Positions 42,852 to 50,542 of a DNA stretch of 64,000 bases are shown piece after piece (the stretch's first letter is position 1; each line of letters opens with the position of its first letter). The notes under the pieces are model-generated. The model saw nothing but the letters and a program-made list of their open reading frames with translations. It did not search any database and was not told the DNA's origin. Origin of the DNA: Methanogenium sp. MK-MG (GTDB taxonomy: Archaea > Halobacteriota > Methanomicrobia > Methanomicrobiales > Methanomicrobiaceae); NCBI RefSeq assembly GCF_009914725.1, contig NZ_JAAAWJ010000001.1, positions 1 to 64,000 on the forward strand. The letters are read 5' to 3'. A program made the translations under genes and the position numbers.

Positions 42852-43010
42852 CTAAACCTCCAGGGTCTGATAAATTTTCTCGTACATGCGAGGAACTGAG
42901 TAGGAATGATTATCAATGGACTGCATCAGTCGCCCAGCATTCTGAAGACCGCCTGTGATAATTCCCTCCAGGTAATTATCGTCGTAGCAGGCATACAGTA
43001 TTCTCTCCAT
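42852..43010 (-). CDS. Small conserved-position protein between cdrS and ftsZ
   Basis: A 52-residue frame not previously listed because of its size: it starts [21 protein letters not shown] and ends [11 protein letters not shown] with a TAG two bases from the ftsZ ATG. Its 3' end contains the ftsZ ribosome binding site (GGAGGT), so translation of the two is probably coupled. The protein is acidic to neutral, without a membrane helix, and has many tyrosines. It lies 14 bases after the ribbon-helix-helix gene. The tight packing argues that it is real. Family unknown to me. Confidence 0.65.
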   Translation of the reverse strand: MERILYACYDDNYLEGIITGGLQNAGRLMQSIDNHSYSVPRMYEKIYQTLEV

Positions 43011-43024
43011 TGTATTTTCCCCCC

Positions 43025-43204
43025 CTAAACCTCAAACGAGATCTGTTCGCTGTCTCTCAGAACACGGTTCGCTTTCTTTTCAATGAGTTCCCGCACTGCG
43101 TATCTCACCGCTTCAGATACGGTTGGAAACTCCCCGGCATCAACAAGTTTTTCGAGCATGGCAATCTGTTGCCGGGGTAAACGAATCGTGATACGCTCCA
43201 TCAT
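43025..43204 (-). CDS. CdrS-like ribbon-helix-helix regulator
   Basis: A 59-residue protein from ATG 43204 (or 43201): MMERITIRLPRQQIAMLEKL, followed by VDAGEFPTVSEAVRYAVREL and a charged tail. This is the CopG/Arc-type ribbon-helix-helix fold: one beta strand (RITIRLP) and two helices. In haloarchaea the short regulator CdrS is encoded in an operon with ftsZ2 and controls cell division genes. The same gene order here suggests a matching role. A frame extending upstream to 43300 is open but unlike the family. Confidence 0.8.
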   Translation of the reverse strand: MMERITIRLPRQQIAMLEKLVDAGEFPTVSEAVRYAVRELIEKKANRVLRDSEQISFEV

Positions 43205-43401
43205 GTAAATCTCCGGTGTCTGACATTTGGCAGCTCCGTGCCATCTATTTGTCTGACATGAAGCTGCTTTATGACAGACTTTTTTCAGACAATCTAACAT
43301 CTATAACCACGTCATATAACCTTTGCGTATTGGTGCGCCCTCATCTGCGGTTTCCGGCAGATGCCCAAATGTTCAATAATTTGTAAAATAAACGAATATA
43401 T

Positions 43402-44400
43402 GTGAGATTTCGGCGGATTGAAAAAACAGAGCATGGCGGGAGAACCCATCTGGTATCGAGCAGCAGTGCTGAGGTCATTCTGGACTTCAGTGAAAATTTA
43501 AATCCTTTTCCGCCGTCCTTTTCCTGGAATCCCGATGGGATACCGGTATCTTCCTATCCTGACAACCGGTATGCCGCCCTGAAGGAACATATTGCGCGTA
43601 TTGAGGAGCGCAGGCCTGATGAGATCTGTGTGGGGAACGGGTCGGTGGAAATTATCCGTTCTTTTTGTCTTGCCGCCCTGAGTCCGGGTGATCAGGTCAC
43701 GGTCCCCCCCCATACCTTTGGGGAATATGCTGTTTCTGTCAGGTGCGCTGGTGGAATCCCCGTTGTCCGGCAGGATGATTGTGTGGCAGAATTCTTCTGT
43801 AATCCCAATAACCCGACCGGATCTCTTCTGCAAAAGAATGCTGTGCTGGAAAAGATACAGAAGCATGAGGATGCAGGGACTCAGCTCTTTATCGACGAGG
43901 CGTTCATTGACCTTGCAGACCCTGCGGAAAGTGTCACCGGCGTACGTTCTGAACATGTCTTTGTCCTCCGTTCTCTCACAAAGGCCTTTGCGGTTCCCGG
44001 CATCCGGTTTGGCTGGGGCGTGGGCAGTCCTGATCTCGTGGCGGCAATTGAGGCCATACGCCCCCCATGGAGCGTGAATGCATATGCGGAGAGCTATGCG
44101 CATGTGGCACTCGACAATGCATACCAGCTGCAGGCATCACGCACACAGATTGCTGAAGAACGGGCTTTCCTTGCAGGTGCACTGGAGATGCGTGGCATAT
44201 CTGTCTGTCCGTCTGCAGTGAACTTCCTGCTTTTCCAGGCTCCTGTCCGTGCATCAGACCTGAAATCCCGTCTCCTCTCCCACGGTATCCTGGTCCGCGA
44301 CTGTGCCTCATTCGGTCTTCCTGAGTATGTGCGTATCGCGGTGCGCACGCGTGATGAGAACTGTATGCTGCTGGAGGCACTGGATGCATGCTTGCCCTGA
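43402..44400 (+). CDS. HisC/CobD-type PLP enzyme, likely threonine-phosphate decarboxylase
   Basis: A 332-residue class I/II aminotransferase-fold protein with GTG start. Motifs: EHGGRTHLVSS near the N-terminus, LDFSENLNPFPPSF, VGNGSVEIIRSF, FFCNPNNPTGSLL (PLP-ring Asn), LFIDEAFIDLA, and SLTKAFAVPGIRFGWGVG with the Schiff-base lysine. HGG...(D)FS.N.NP is typical of CobD, which makes aminopropanol phosphate for the cobalamin side chain. HisC is the alternative. The next gene encodes CobY and overlaps it by 13 bases, which favours CobD. Confidence 0.78.
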   Translation: MRFRRIEKTEHGGRTHLVSSSSAEVILDFSENLNPFPPSFSWNPDGIPVSSYPDNRYAALKEHIARIEERRPDEICVGNGSVEIIRSFCLAALSPGDQVTVPPHTFGEYAVSVRCAGGIPVVRQDDCVAEFFCNPNNPTGSLLQKNAVLEKIQKHEDAGTQLFIDEAFIDLADPAESVTGVRSEHVFVLRSLTKAFAVPGIRFGWGVGSPDLVAAIEAIRPPWSVNAYAESYAHVALDNAYQLQASRTQIAEERAFLAGALEMRGISVCPSAVNFLLFQAPVRASDLKSRLLSHGILVRDCASFGLPEYVRIAVRTRDENCMLLEALDACLP

Positions 44401-44981
44401 TCGTTGCAGGCGGCAGGGGTACGCGGCTGAATATGGGGGAGAAACCGCTGCTGCGCATCTGCGACCGCCCCATGATTGCATACATCACCGATGCCTTTCT
44501 TGCGGCAGGCATTGAACCGGTTGCGGTTCTCTCACCATATGTGCCGCAGACAGGAAACTGGTGCCGGGCAAACGGCATTACCACCTTCCAGGCAGAAGGG
44601 GCGGGATATGTGGAGGACATAACAGCATGCATTGCGATGCTTGACATTACAGAACCGGTCTTCACCTCAGTGAGTGATATACCCTGCCTGACGCCTGAGA
44701 TCATATCGGCAGTGTGGGACACCTATCTGGCGGCCGGAACAGACGCCTGTTCTGTCTGGGTGCCTGCCGCCTTCTGCCGGATGCGTGGGGCAGACCCTGC
44801 CTATGTACAGAGAATAGACGAAACCGATGCCGTGCCATGCGGGATTAATATCCTGAACGGTGCAAAAAACGGTGAGGAGCAACAGGAGACTACCATCCTC
44901 ATGGACTCCCGCCGTCTCGCCGTGAATGTCAATGCGCCGGCAGATATTGCAGCAGCGCAGCAGATTCTTCTCTCCCGCTAA
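44388..44981 (+). CDS. cobY: Adenosylcobinamide-phosphate guanylyltransferase CobY
   Basis: A 197-residue nucleotidyltransferase. LALIVAGGRGTRLNMGEKPLLRICDRPMI is the nucleotide-binding GG.GTR loop. GYVEDITACIAMLDITEPVFTSVSDIPCLTPE and the late VPCGINILNG match archaeal CobY, which adds GMP to adenosylcobinamide phosphate in place of bacterial CobU. It overlaps the CobD-like gene, so both serve nucleotide-loop assembly of the corrinoid needed for methyl transfer. Confidence 0.85.
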   Translation: MLALIVAGGRGTRLNMGEKPLLRICDRPMIAYITDAFLAAGIEPVAVLSPYVPQTGNWCRANGITTFQAEGAGYVEDITACIAMLDITEPVFTSVSDIPCLTPEIISAVWDTYLAAGTDACSVWVPAAFCRMRGADPAYVQRIDETDAVPCGINILNGAKNGEEQQETTILMDSRRLAVNVNAPADIAAAQQILLSR

Positions 44982-45055
44982 CGGATAGATCGCCCGGGTC
45001 CGGGGGTGTGATGCATCAAGCCATTTTTATCATGAGAATTACCAATAGGTATTGT

Positions 45056-46273
45056 ATGGAATATTCTCGGGAGATTGAACTGAAGGGGCACATCATAGAT
45101 TCCGGAATTATGACCCGGGTCTTTGACGCCATCATGGAGATGGGGGGCAATTTCGAGATCACTGTCTTTGATATCGGGAAAAAAAAGCAGGATGAAAGCT
45201 ATGCACGTATCCTGGTCAGTACGGGCGAAGAACCCCTGCTTTTAGAGATCCTGAGCGTTCTTCACCGCCTCGGCGCCCGGCCTCCGGTCGTTGAGGATGT
45301 GGCACTTGCTGAAGCTGAGGCAGACCGTGTCGTTCCCAAGGGATTCTATTCCACGACCAATCACCCGACGATGGTGAAATACGAGGATGAATGGCTGCGT
45401 GTGGAGGCAATCGAGATGGACTGTCTGATTGTCGTCGTTCCTGCAGAGAAACGGGCACTCTGTACGCCGATGTCCAAACTCCGTAAAGGCGACCGGGTTG
45501 TCATGGGTGAAACAGGTGTTCGTGTCGAACCCCCCGAGCGGCCGCGTAAGGTCAGTACATTTGAGTTTATGCATGGCACCGTCTCCTCTGAACGGCCCAG
45601 TGAGACGGTCATATCGCAGATCGCTCAGGAGATGAAGGACATGAAAGCCCGGGGCGGGAAGATTGGCATCGTCGGCGGCCCTGCCATCATCCATACCCGT
45701 GGTGCCCCGGCACTGGCAGAGATCATCCGGGAGGGGTATGTAGACGTACTCTTTGCCGGGAATGCCCTTGCCACCCATGATATTGAGTACGATCTCTTTG
45801 GCACCTCCCTCGGGATGAACCTTGATACCGGGACGCTGGCTGCGGGCGGGCATAAAAACCATATCTATGCCATCAGTGAGATCATTAGGGCAGGTTCTAT
45901 ACGTGCTGCGGTGGAACAGGGTGTGATTAAAAAGGGCATCATGTACGAATGCATCAAAAACGATGTGCCGTTTGTCCTCGCAGGCTCCATACGCGATGAC
46001 GGCCCCCTTCCGGATGTAATAACAGACGTGATGGTGGCACAGGACCGCATGCGTGAATATCTCAGAGACCTTGACATGGTCATCATGATAGGCACTCTGC
46101 TCCATTCAGTTGCCGTCGGCAACTGCCTGCCGTCATACGTGAAGACCATCTGCGTGGACATCAATCCCGCGTCGGTGACAAAACTGATGGACCGCGGGAC
46201 GATGCAGGCCATTGGGGTTGTCAGTGATGCCGGCACATTCCTGCCGATGCTGGCAAAGTATCTTCAAAAATAA
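45056..46273 (+). CDS. TIGR00300/LOR-SDH domain protein, archaeal ornithine cyclodeaminase-like
   Basis: A 405-residue protein from ATG 45056 (MEYSREIELKGHIIDSGIMTRV), the family-typical start; upstream ATGs at 45032 and 45011 would add residues. The N-terminal domain is the lysine-oxoglutarate reductase/saccharopine dehydrogenase bifunctional-type domain (GGNFEITVFDIGKKKQDESYARI). The C-terminal half holds a Rossmann-like region: GGKIGIVGGPAIIHTRGAPALAEIIREGYVDVLFAGNALATHDIE. Relatives in Methanococcus act as ornithine cyclodeaminase, releasing ammonia to form proline. The role here is by family. Confidence 0.82.
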   Translation: MEYSREIELKGHIIDSGIMTRVFDAIMEMGGNFEITVFDIGKKKQDESYARILVSTGEEPLLLEILSVLHRLGARPPVVEDVALAEAEADRVVPKGFYSTTNHPTMVKYEDEWLRVEAIEMDCLIVVVPAEKRALCTPMSKLRKGDRVVMGETGVRVEPPERPRKVSTFEFMHGTVSSERPSETVISQIAQEMKDMKARGGKIGIVGGPAIIHTRGAPALAEIIREGYVDVLFAGNALATHDIEYDLFGTSLGMNLDTGTLAAGGHKNHIYAISEIIRAGSIRAAVEQGVIKKGIMYECIKNDVPFVLAGSIRDDGPLPDVITDVMVAQDRMREYLRDLDMVIMIGTLLHSVAVGNCLPSYVKTICVDINPASVTKLMDRGTMQAIGVVSDAGTFLPMLAKYLQK

Positions 46274-46351
46274 AAATATTATATTTTCTTTGGGGGATGG
46301 CCCCCCTCTGTTCTTTACATACGGGTGGAAAAATCCCGGTATTGTGAATGA
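46274..46351. terminator. Convergent terminator region
   Basis: The 78 bases between two convergent genes contain a TATTTTCTTT pyrimidine run and a GGGGG-atgg-CCCCC hairpin (about 46,293-46,306) followed by TCTGTTCTTT. Probably serves to end transcription from the plus strand. Confidence 0.4.
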
Positions 46352-47335
46352 TTATTTTGTCAGCGGCATGCACCAGGGTTCTTCATTCTCCAGTACATAT
46401 CTCCATTCTTCCACACAGGCACACCCGGCATCCACACACCGCTTCAGGTGAATCTTGTTGCCCGTACGGTTATACTCATTGATGGCATCCACAATCTCGT
46501 AATCACATTCGCCACAGTTGTGCGGCCCCCGCCGTTTGCCTCCGCCGACCGGGTCGCACTGCACGTAGTGGTCTGTGGAGAGCAGTGCATCGAGTGCACT
46601 CCAGAGATAGGGCGGGCGGTACGACCCCTGTCTCCAGTACTGCTCCACTTCGGTGCGTTTCTGGATGGTGCAGAGGTTCATGGAGATGATATCAGAGTAT
46701 GGGATGGCCTCACGGATGGACTGTTTCATGTCACTGAGAGCCTCACGTTCGGTGAGATACGGCGGTTTCATCATCAGGTAGGTCTTGACACCGACATCTG
46801 CCCGTCGGGCCGTCTCTACAGCGTCCTTAAAATCGTCAAAGGTGAGTCCTTTGTGGATGCATTTCTCCCTGATGTAGTCATTGGTGGTCTCAAGACCCAT
46901 CGCCACATAGAGTGCGGCATCCCCGCCTGCCTCCAGTGCCTCCCGGAAGGAGGTGAGCGCGTCCTCTGCCACATATTCCGTTCGTGTCTCGGCGATGACA
47001 ACCTTGCCGGCAAAGAGTGCCGCCACGTCATCCAGAAATGCCGGGGGGACTTCCTGCGGGTCAAAAAATGAGCCTGACGTGAATATCTTCACCATTGCAT
47101 AGGAGTCAGACGGGTAATTCTCTGCCACCCAGCGCAGCTGGCCGCGGAGTTCTGCGAGGATCTCATCACGGTTCCTGCTGTGGGAGCGTTCAAACCGGTA
47201 GCCGCACATCAGGCACTGGTTCCAGCTGCACCCTCCGCTACGGAAGATGACAGTCAGGCAGGGAGTCTCTTCATTCTGATACAGGTCTGTCCCTGTCCAG
47301 CATGCGAGAGGTTTTAGTATTGCGTCTGATATCAT
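46352..47335 (-). CDS. Archaeosine biosynthesis radical SAM protein RaSEA
   Basis: A 327-residue radical SAM protein of the TIGR01210 type. The cluster motif lies in RSGGCSWNQCLMCGY with spacing CxxxxxxCxxC. KIFTSGSFFDPQEVPP, VIAETRTEYV and VGVKTYLMMKPPYLTEREAL are conserved barrel segments. The C-terminus has a cysteine cluster (NCGECDY, CVDAGCACVEEW). In other archaea RaSEA works with ArcS to turn lysine-preQ0 tRNA into archaeosine at position 15. The substrate-binding cysteines and W near the C-terminus match that group. The gene stands alone between convergent and divergent neighbours. Confidence 0.82.
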   Translation of the reverse strand: MISDAILKPLACWTGTDLYQNEETPCLTVIFRSGGCSWNQCLMCGYRFERSHSRNRDEILAELRGQLRWVAENYPSDSYAMVKIFTSGSFFDPQEVPPAFLDDVAALFAGKVVIAETRTEYVAEDALTSFREALEAGGDAALYVAMGLETTNDYIREKCIHKGLTFDDFKDAVETARRADVGVKTYLMMKPPYLTEREALSDMKQSIREAIPYSDIISMNLCTIQKRTEVEQYWRQGSYRPPYLWSALDALLSTDHYVQCDPVGGGKRRGPHNCGECDYEIVDAINEYNRTGNKIHLKRCVDAGCACVEEWRYVLENEEPWCMPLTK

Positions 47336-47362
47336 TAGTGTACAATGATTTGGTATCTGAAT

Positions 47363-48472
47363 ATGAAAAAGGTGGCATGCCTGCTCGGACTTATTCTTCT
47401 CTGTTCGGGGGCGGCGTCAGCCTATGAAATCAAGTGTTCATGCCCGGATGAGGTCTATCGCGGCGACATTGTCACCATCGGGGGGACAAGCACCCTTCCT
47501 CCCGGATACAGCACCTGGATACAGTTGTATGAAGTTCAGCCCATGTCACGTGAACTGACATCGCAGGCCCTTGTCATACAGCAGGACGGCACCTGGTCCA
47601 TTCAGCTCCAGACACTCTCACTGGAAGAGGGGACCTACAAGTTTGAAATTGTTGAGGATGTTATGGACTATCCCCTCAGTTCAGGGTCGGACCGGACAAC
47701 GATGTTTAAGGTCATTGACAGATCCGGTGAGATTACCATTCTCTCTCCTTCCACCCAGACATCACGGGACACACTGTCCATCTATGGTCGTGCCCCTGAC
47801 ATCGGGCCAGCCGGCCTGCAGATTGAAGTGACAGACAGTCGTGGCACGGTCATATACGGGCCGCTCTACATCCGGACCGATGCAGACGGATACTTCTCCA
47901 AGGATGTGCCCGTCCCCGGGCCCGGCCGGTATTACACTGAATTTTCTGACTTCAGGAATAATGAGGCCCGGTTTATTACCTGTGTGAGTTTCACCCTGGA
48001 AGACCCCGGCACGTCTGCAGAGTCCACGCCCACACCGACGGCCCCTGCCCCTGGTCAGACTGTTTCAGCGTCTGCCACCGCGACACGGGACGCACCGGCC
48101 TACTTTATTGTCGATACCCTGCCGGGCAGAGTGGAGGTCACCACGTCCACTGGCACTGACTGGCGCATATATCACACGGACGGAACAGCATCTGCCACGC
48201 GAATCGACGATACCGGCAGCACTGCACCGGAGGTGTTCACCGTGACCTCTCCGGGGGGCATGCTCTACCTGAAGGTTGAGCCTGTGCGTGCCGGTGATGA
48301 AGGCACAGTCACCGTCACTGTGGAAAATGCGAAATCTGTTGCCAGTGGCCCGGCTGCCGCATCCTATTTTGGTGATGTAATTCCTGTTTCTGAGCCCACC
48401 GAGTCGCCATTTCCGCTCGTGATGCTGATCTTTGCACTGCTTGTCATCGGATGCGCAGGGATTCGCAAATAA
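47363..48472 (+). CDS. Exported surface protein with C-terminal membrane anchor
   Basis: A 369-residue protein starting MKKVACLLGLILLCSGAASA, a clear signal peptide. Two beta-sandwich-like parts follow (YRGDIVTIGGTSTLPPGYSTWIQLYEV; GEITILSPSTQTSRDTLSIYGRAP), as in DUF3821-like methanogen surface proteins. Then comes a Thr/Pro/Ala-rich linker (SAESTPTPTAPAPGQTVSASATATRD) and another beta domain. The end is a hydrophobic helix plus basic residues (FPLVMLIFALLVIGCAGIRK). It would be anchored outside the membrane. Ligand unknown. Confidence 0.8.
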   Translation: MKKVACLLGLILLCSGAASAYEIKCSCPDEVYRGDIVTIGGTSTLPPGYSTWIQLYEVQPMSRELTSQALVIQQDGTWSIQLQTLSLEEGTYKFEIVEDVMDYPLSSGSDRTTMFKVIDRSGEITILSPSTQTSRDTLSIYGRAPDIGPAGLQIEVTDSRGTVIYGPLYIRTDADGYFSKDVPVPGPGRYYTEFSDFRNNEARFITCVSFTLEDPGTSAESTPTPTAPAPGQTVSASATATRDAPAYFIVDTLPGRVEVTTSTGTDWRIYHTDGTASATRIDDTGSTAPEVFTVTSPGGMLYLKVEPVRAGDEGTVTVTVENAKSVASGPAAASYFGDVIPVSEPTESPFPLVMLIFALLVIGCAGIRK

Positions 48473-48509
48473 CACCATTTTTTAACCCGGAGCACTGATT
48501 ATTATATGG

Positions 48510-48592
48510 GCCGGGATAGTCTAGCCCGGAAAGGCGGTGGCCTTGAAAGCCACTGGTGTTTCACCTCAGGAGTTCAAATCTCCTTCCCGGCG
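48510..48592 (+). tRNA. tRNA-Ser (anticodon TGA)
   Basis: The cloverleaf has acceptor GCCGGGA/TCCCGGC, anticodon stem GTGGC/GCCAC with loop CTTGAAA (anticodon TGA, Ser), a long variable arm typical of serine tRNAs, and T-arm AGGAG-TTCAAAT-CTCCT. Discriminator base G fits archaeal tRNA-Ser. No CCA encoded. It precedes hypC by about 50 bases. Confidence 0.93.
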
Positions 48593-48644
48593 CTCAATAA
48601 TCATTTTTCATATCACACTACCGGTGTGTTCAGGAGGAGAACAT

Positions 48645-48869
48645 ATGTGCATAGCAATACCGGCTGAAGTGCTCGAAATCAAAGACGGCAACATTGGGGT
48701 TGTTGACTACGGCGACCTGAAACAGGAAGTCCGTATTGACCTTGTTGATGTTGAAGTTGGCGAGTATGTCCTTGTCCATGTTGGATTTGCAATCCAGAAA
48801 CTGAGCAGGGAAGAGGCACTGAAGACGCTCAAGGTTTTTGAAGAAGTGTATGCGGCAATGGAGGAATAA
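48645..48869 (+). CDS. hypC: Hydrogenase maturation chaperone HypC
   Basis: A 74-residue protein with the diagnostic N-terminus MCIAIPAEVLEI, in which Cys2 becomes exposed after removal of Met and carries the Fe(CN)2CO unit. It continues VDYGDLKQEVRIDLVDVEVGEYVLVHVGFAIQKLSREEALKTL. The GGAGGA ribosome binding site lies at 48633-48638. Its stop codon overlaps the hypA start (TAATG), so hypC-hypA-hypE are one unit. The genes serve assembly of the [NiFe] centre of methanogen hydrogenases. Confidence 0.94.
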   Translation: MCIAIPAEVLEIKDGNIGVVDYGDLKQEVRIDLVDVEVGEYVLVHVGFAIQKLSREEALKTLKVFEEVYAAMEE

Positions 48870-49210
48870 TGCACGAGTACACGGTTGCATATGACATATA
48901 TGCAACGGCACGCCGTGCCGCCACCGAGAATGCCGCAACCAGGGTACGTAAGATCTCAGCTGATTTTGGCGAGATGAGTATGATCAACCCGGAACAGGTC
49001 GAATTTCTGTTTTCTGCCCTCTCTGAGGAGGATGAACTGTTTCAGGGCGCAGTGCTTGAATATCGGAATATTCCGGTGAAGACTGCCTGTTCATGCGGAT
49101 ATGAAGGCAATGAACGGTATGTCTGTCCGAATTGTGGAAAACTTCCGAAGATTGTTTCAGGACGTGAAATATCTGTGACAAATATTGAGATAGAAGTTGA
49201 TGACGAATGA
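48869..49210 (+). CDS. hypA: Hydrogenase nickel-insertion protein HypA
   Basis: A 113-residue HypA. It starts MHEYTVAYDIYATARRAA, with His2 as nickel ligand (usual start MHE.S). The zinc site is CSCGYEGNERYVCPNCGKLPKIVSGRE, which retains four cysteines; the first is CSC rather than C..CG in its usual spacing. The C-terminal beta strand EISVTNIEIEVDD is conserved. It works with HypB to insert nickel into hydrogenase. It overlaps hypE by 4 bases. Confidence 0.92.
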   Translation: MHEYTVAYDIYATARRAATENAATRVRKISADFGEMSMINPEQVEFLFSALSEEDELFQGAVLEYRNIPVKTACSCGYEGNERYVCPNCGKLPKIVSGREISVTNIEIEVDDE

Positions 49211-50205
49211 AAGTCAATTTGATGCATGGCGCCGGCGGCGCAGTCTTTTCTGAACTGCTTGGTGAGACGCTAACAAAGTATACCCATAATAACGCAGGCG
49301 GTATCGGGCTGGAGGCACTCGACGATGGTGCGGTGATTCCCCTTGGGGACACCAATCTGGTATTTACCACAGACAGCCATGTCGTAAAACCACTCTTTTT
49401 TCCCGGTGGCGATATCGGGAGAATTGCGGTGTCCGGCACCGTAAACGATCTGGCGATGATGGGTGCACGGCCGGTGGCCCTCTCCTGTGCGATGATCATC
49501 GAAGAAGGGTTTGACATTGAAATCCTCGAAAAAATCGTCGCGTCGATGGATACAGCCCTGGGCGAGTGCGGTGCAGCCATTGTGACAGGCGACACCAAAG
49601 TGCTTGAGCGGGGTGCGATAGATGGTATTGCCATCAACACCGCAGGTGTGGGTGTGGCTGAAAAACCGGTGCGTGACTGCGGCCTTCAGCCGGGTGATGT
49701 GATCATTGTGAGCGGCACGTTAGGCGATCACGGCATGGCGATCATGGCCCACCGTGAGGGCTTTGATCTCGGTGAGCAAATAGTATCAGACGTTGCCCCA
49801 CTCTGGCCGCTGGTAAAAGCCGCCCTTGCGGCAGGTGACATTCACGCAATGAAAGATCCGACCCGCGGCGGGTTCTCCAATGCCATCAATGAGATGGCAG
49901 AGAAGTCCGGTGTGCAGGTGCGCATCAAAGAAGATGCCCTCCCCATCCGGCGCAGTGTGAGAAGCGCCTCAGAACTGCTCGGGATAAACCCCCTCGATGT
50001 GGCAAATGAAGGCAAGGTCGTGATGGGTGTCGCACCGGAAGATGCAGCAGCCATCCTCGCTGCCATCCGGTCACACCCGGAGGGCAGGGATGCGACCATT
50101 ATAGGCGTTGTGAAAGAGGGCACATCCGTTATTCTTGAGACCTCTATTGGTGGAGAACGCTTCATCGAGGCACCCATCGGCGATCCTGTCCCGCGGGTCT
50201 GCTGA
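49207..50205 (+). CDS. hypE: Hydrogenase maturation protein HypE
   Basis: A 332-residue PurM-like ATPase. It starts MKVNLMHGAGGAVFSELL and has LDDGAVIPLGDTNLVFTTDSHVVKPLFFPGGDIGRIAVSGTVNDLAMMGARP, the ATP/Mg binding region, and IHAMKDPTRGGFSNAINEMA. HypE dehydrates the carbamoyl group received from HypF on its C-terminal cysteine; the chain ends PVPRVC, so the essential terminal Cys is present. HypF, HypD and HypB are not in the window. Confidence 0.95.
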   Translation: MKVNLMHGAGGAVFSELLGETLTKYTHNNAGGIGLEALDDGAVIPLGDTNLVFTTDSHVVKPLFFPGGDIGRIAVSGTVNDLAMMGARPVALSCAMIIEEGFDIEILEKIVASMDTALGECGAAIVTGDTKVLERGAIDGIAINTAGVGVAEKPVRDCGLQPGDVIIVSGTLGDHGMAIMAHREGFDLGEQIVSDVAPLWPLVKAALAAGDIHAMKDPTRGGFSNAINEMAEKSGVQVRIKEDALPIRRSVRSASELLGINPLDVANEGKVVMGVAPEDAAAILAAIRSHPEGRDATIIGVVKEGTSVILETSIGGERFIEAPIGDPVPRVC

Positions 50206-50264
50206 TACATCCCTTTTTTTTATATTTCTGCTGAATCTATTCCGGCAGAATGAAGAAATCCGGC

Positions 50265-50314
50265 GTCAACTACTCACGACTAAAGTCGTGGGCTTCCTGC
50301 CTGCTTTCTTCGTG
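50265..50314 (-). mobile_element. IS605-type right-end remnant (minus strand)
   Basis: A perfect hairpin CACGAC-taaa-GTCGTG at 50275-50290 is followed on the minus strand by GAGTAGTTGAC. 50278-50314 is identical in reverse complement to 30382-30418 (37 bases). It joins directly to the DUF2156 fragment at 50,314, so it marks the point where that gene was cut. Confidence 0.65.
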
Positions 50315-50505
50315 AAGGCAATTACAAGGTGATCAACCAGGAGACGGCCCGCTACCTTGAAGAACATAAGGGATATGCCTTCATCAACCGTGAATCAGAC
50401 CTCGGGGTGCCCGGTCTCAGGGAGGCAAAACTCCGGTATTACCCGCACCATTTTGCAGAAGTATGGTATGCAGAAAAAAAAGATATCCTGCGTGCCCCTG
50501 AATGA
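50314..50505 (+). pseudogene. DUF2156 (LPG synthase C-terminal-like) gene fragment
   Basis: The frame reads EGNYKVINQETARYLEEHKG, then YAFINRESDLGVPGLREAKL, RYYPHHFAEVWYAEKKDI and a TGA. The INRE.DLG..GLR.AK..Y.P......Y pattern is the conserved C-terminus of DUF2156/phosphatidylglycerol-lysyltransferase-like GNAT proteins. Only about 63 codons are left, with the remainder replaced by the IS605-type end at its 5' side. No start is expected. A dead fragment. Confidence 0.65.
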
Positions 50506-50542
50506 GGAACAATGACTTATGAGAACAACCAGAGTATAAATA

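Noticed and set aside
43205-43300. Upstream extension of the CdrS-like gene to an ATG at 43300
   Set aside because: The added residues are unlike the family, which begins at MERITIRLP; taken as 5' non-coding sequence.
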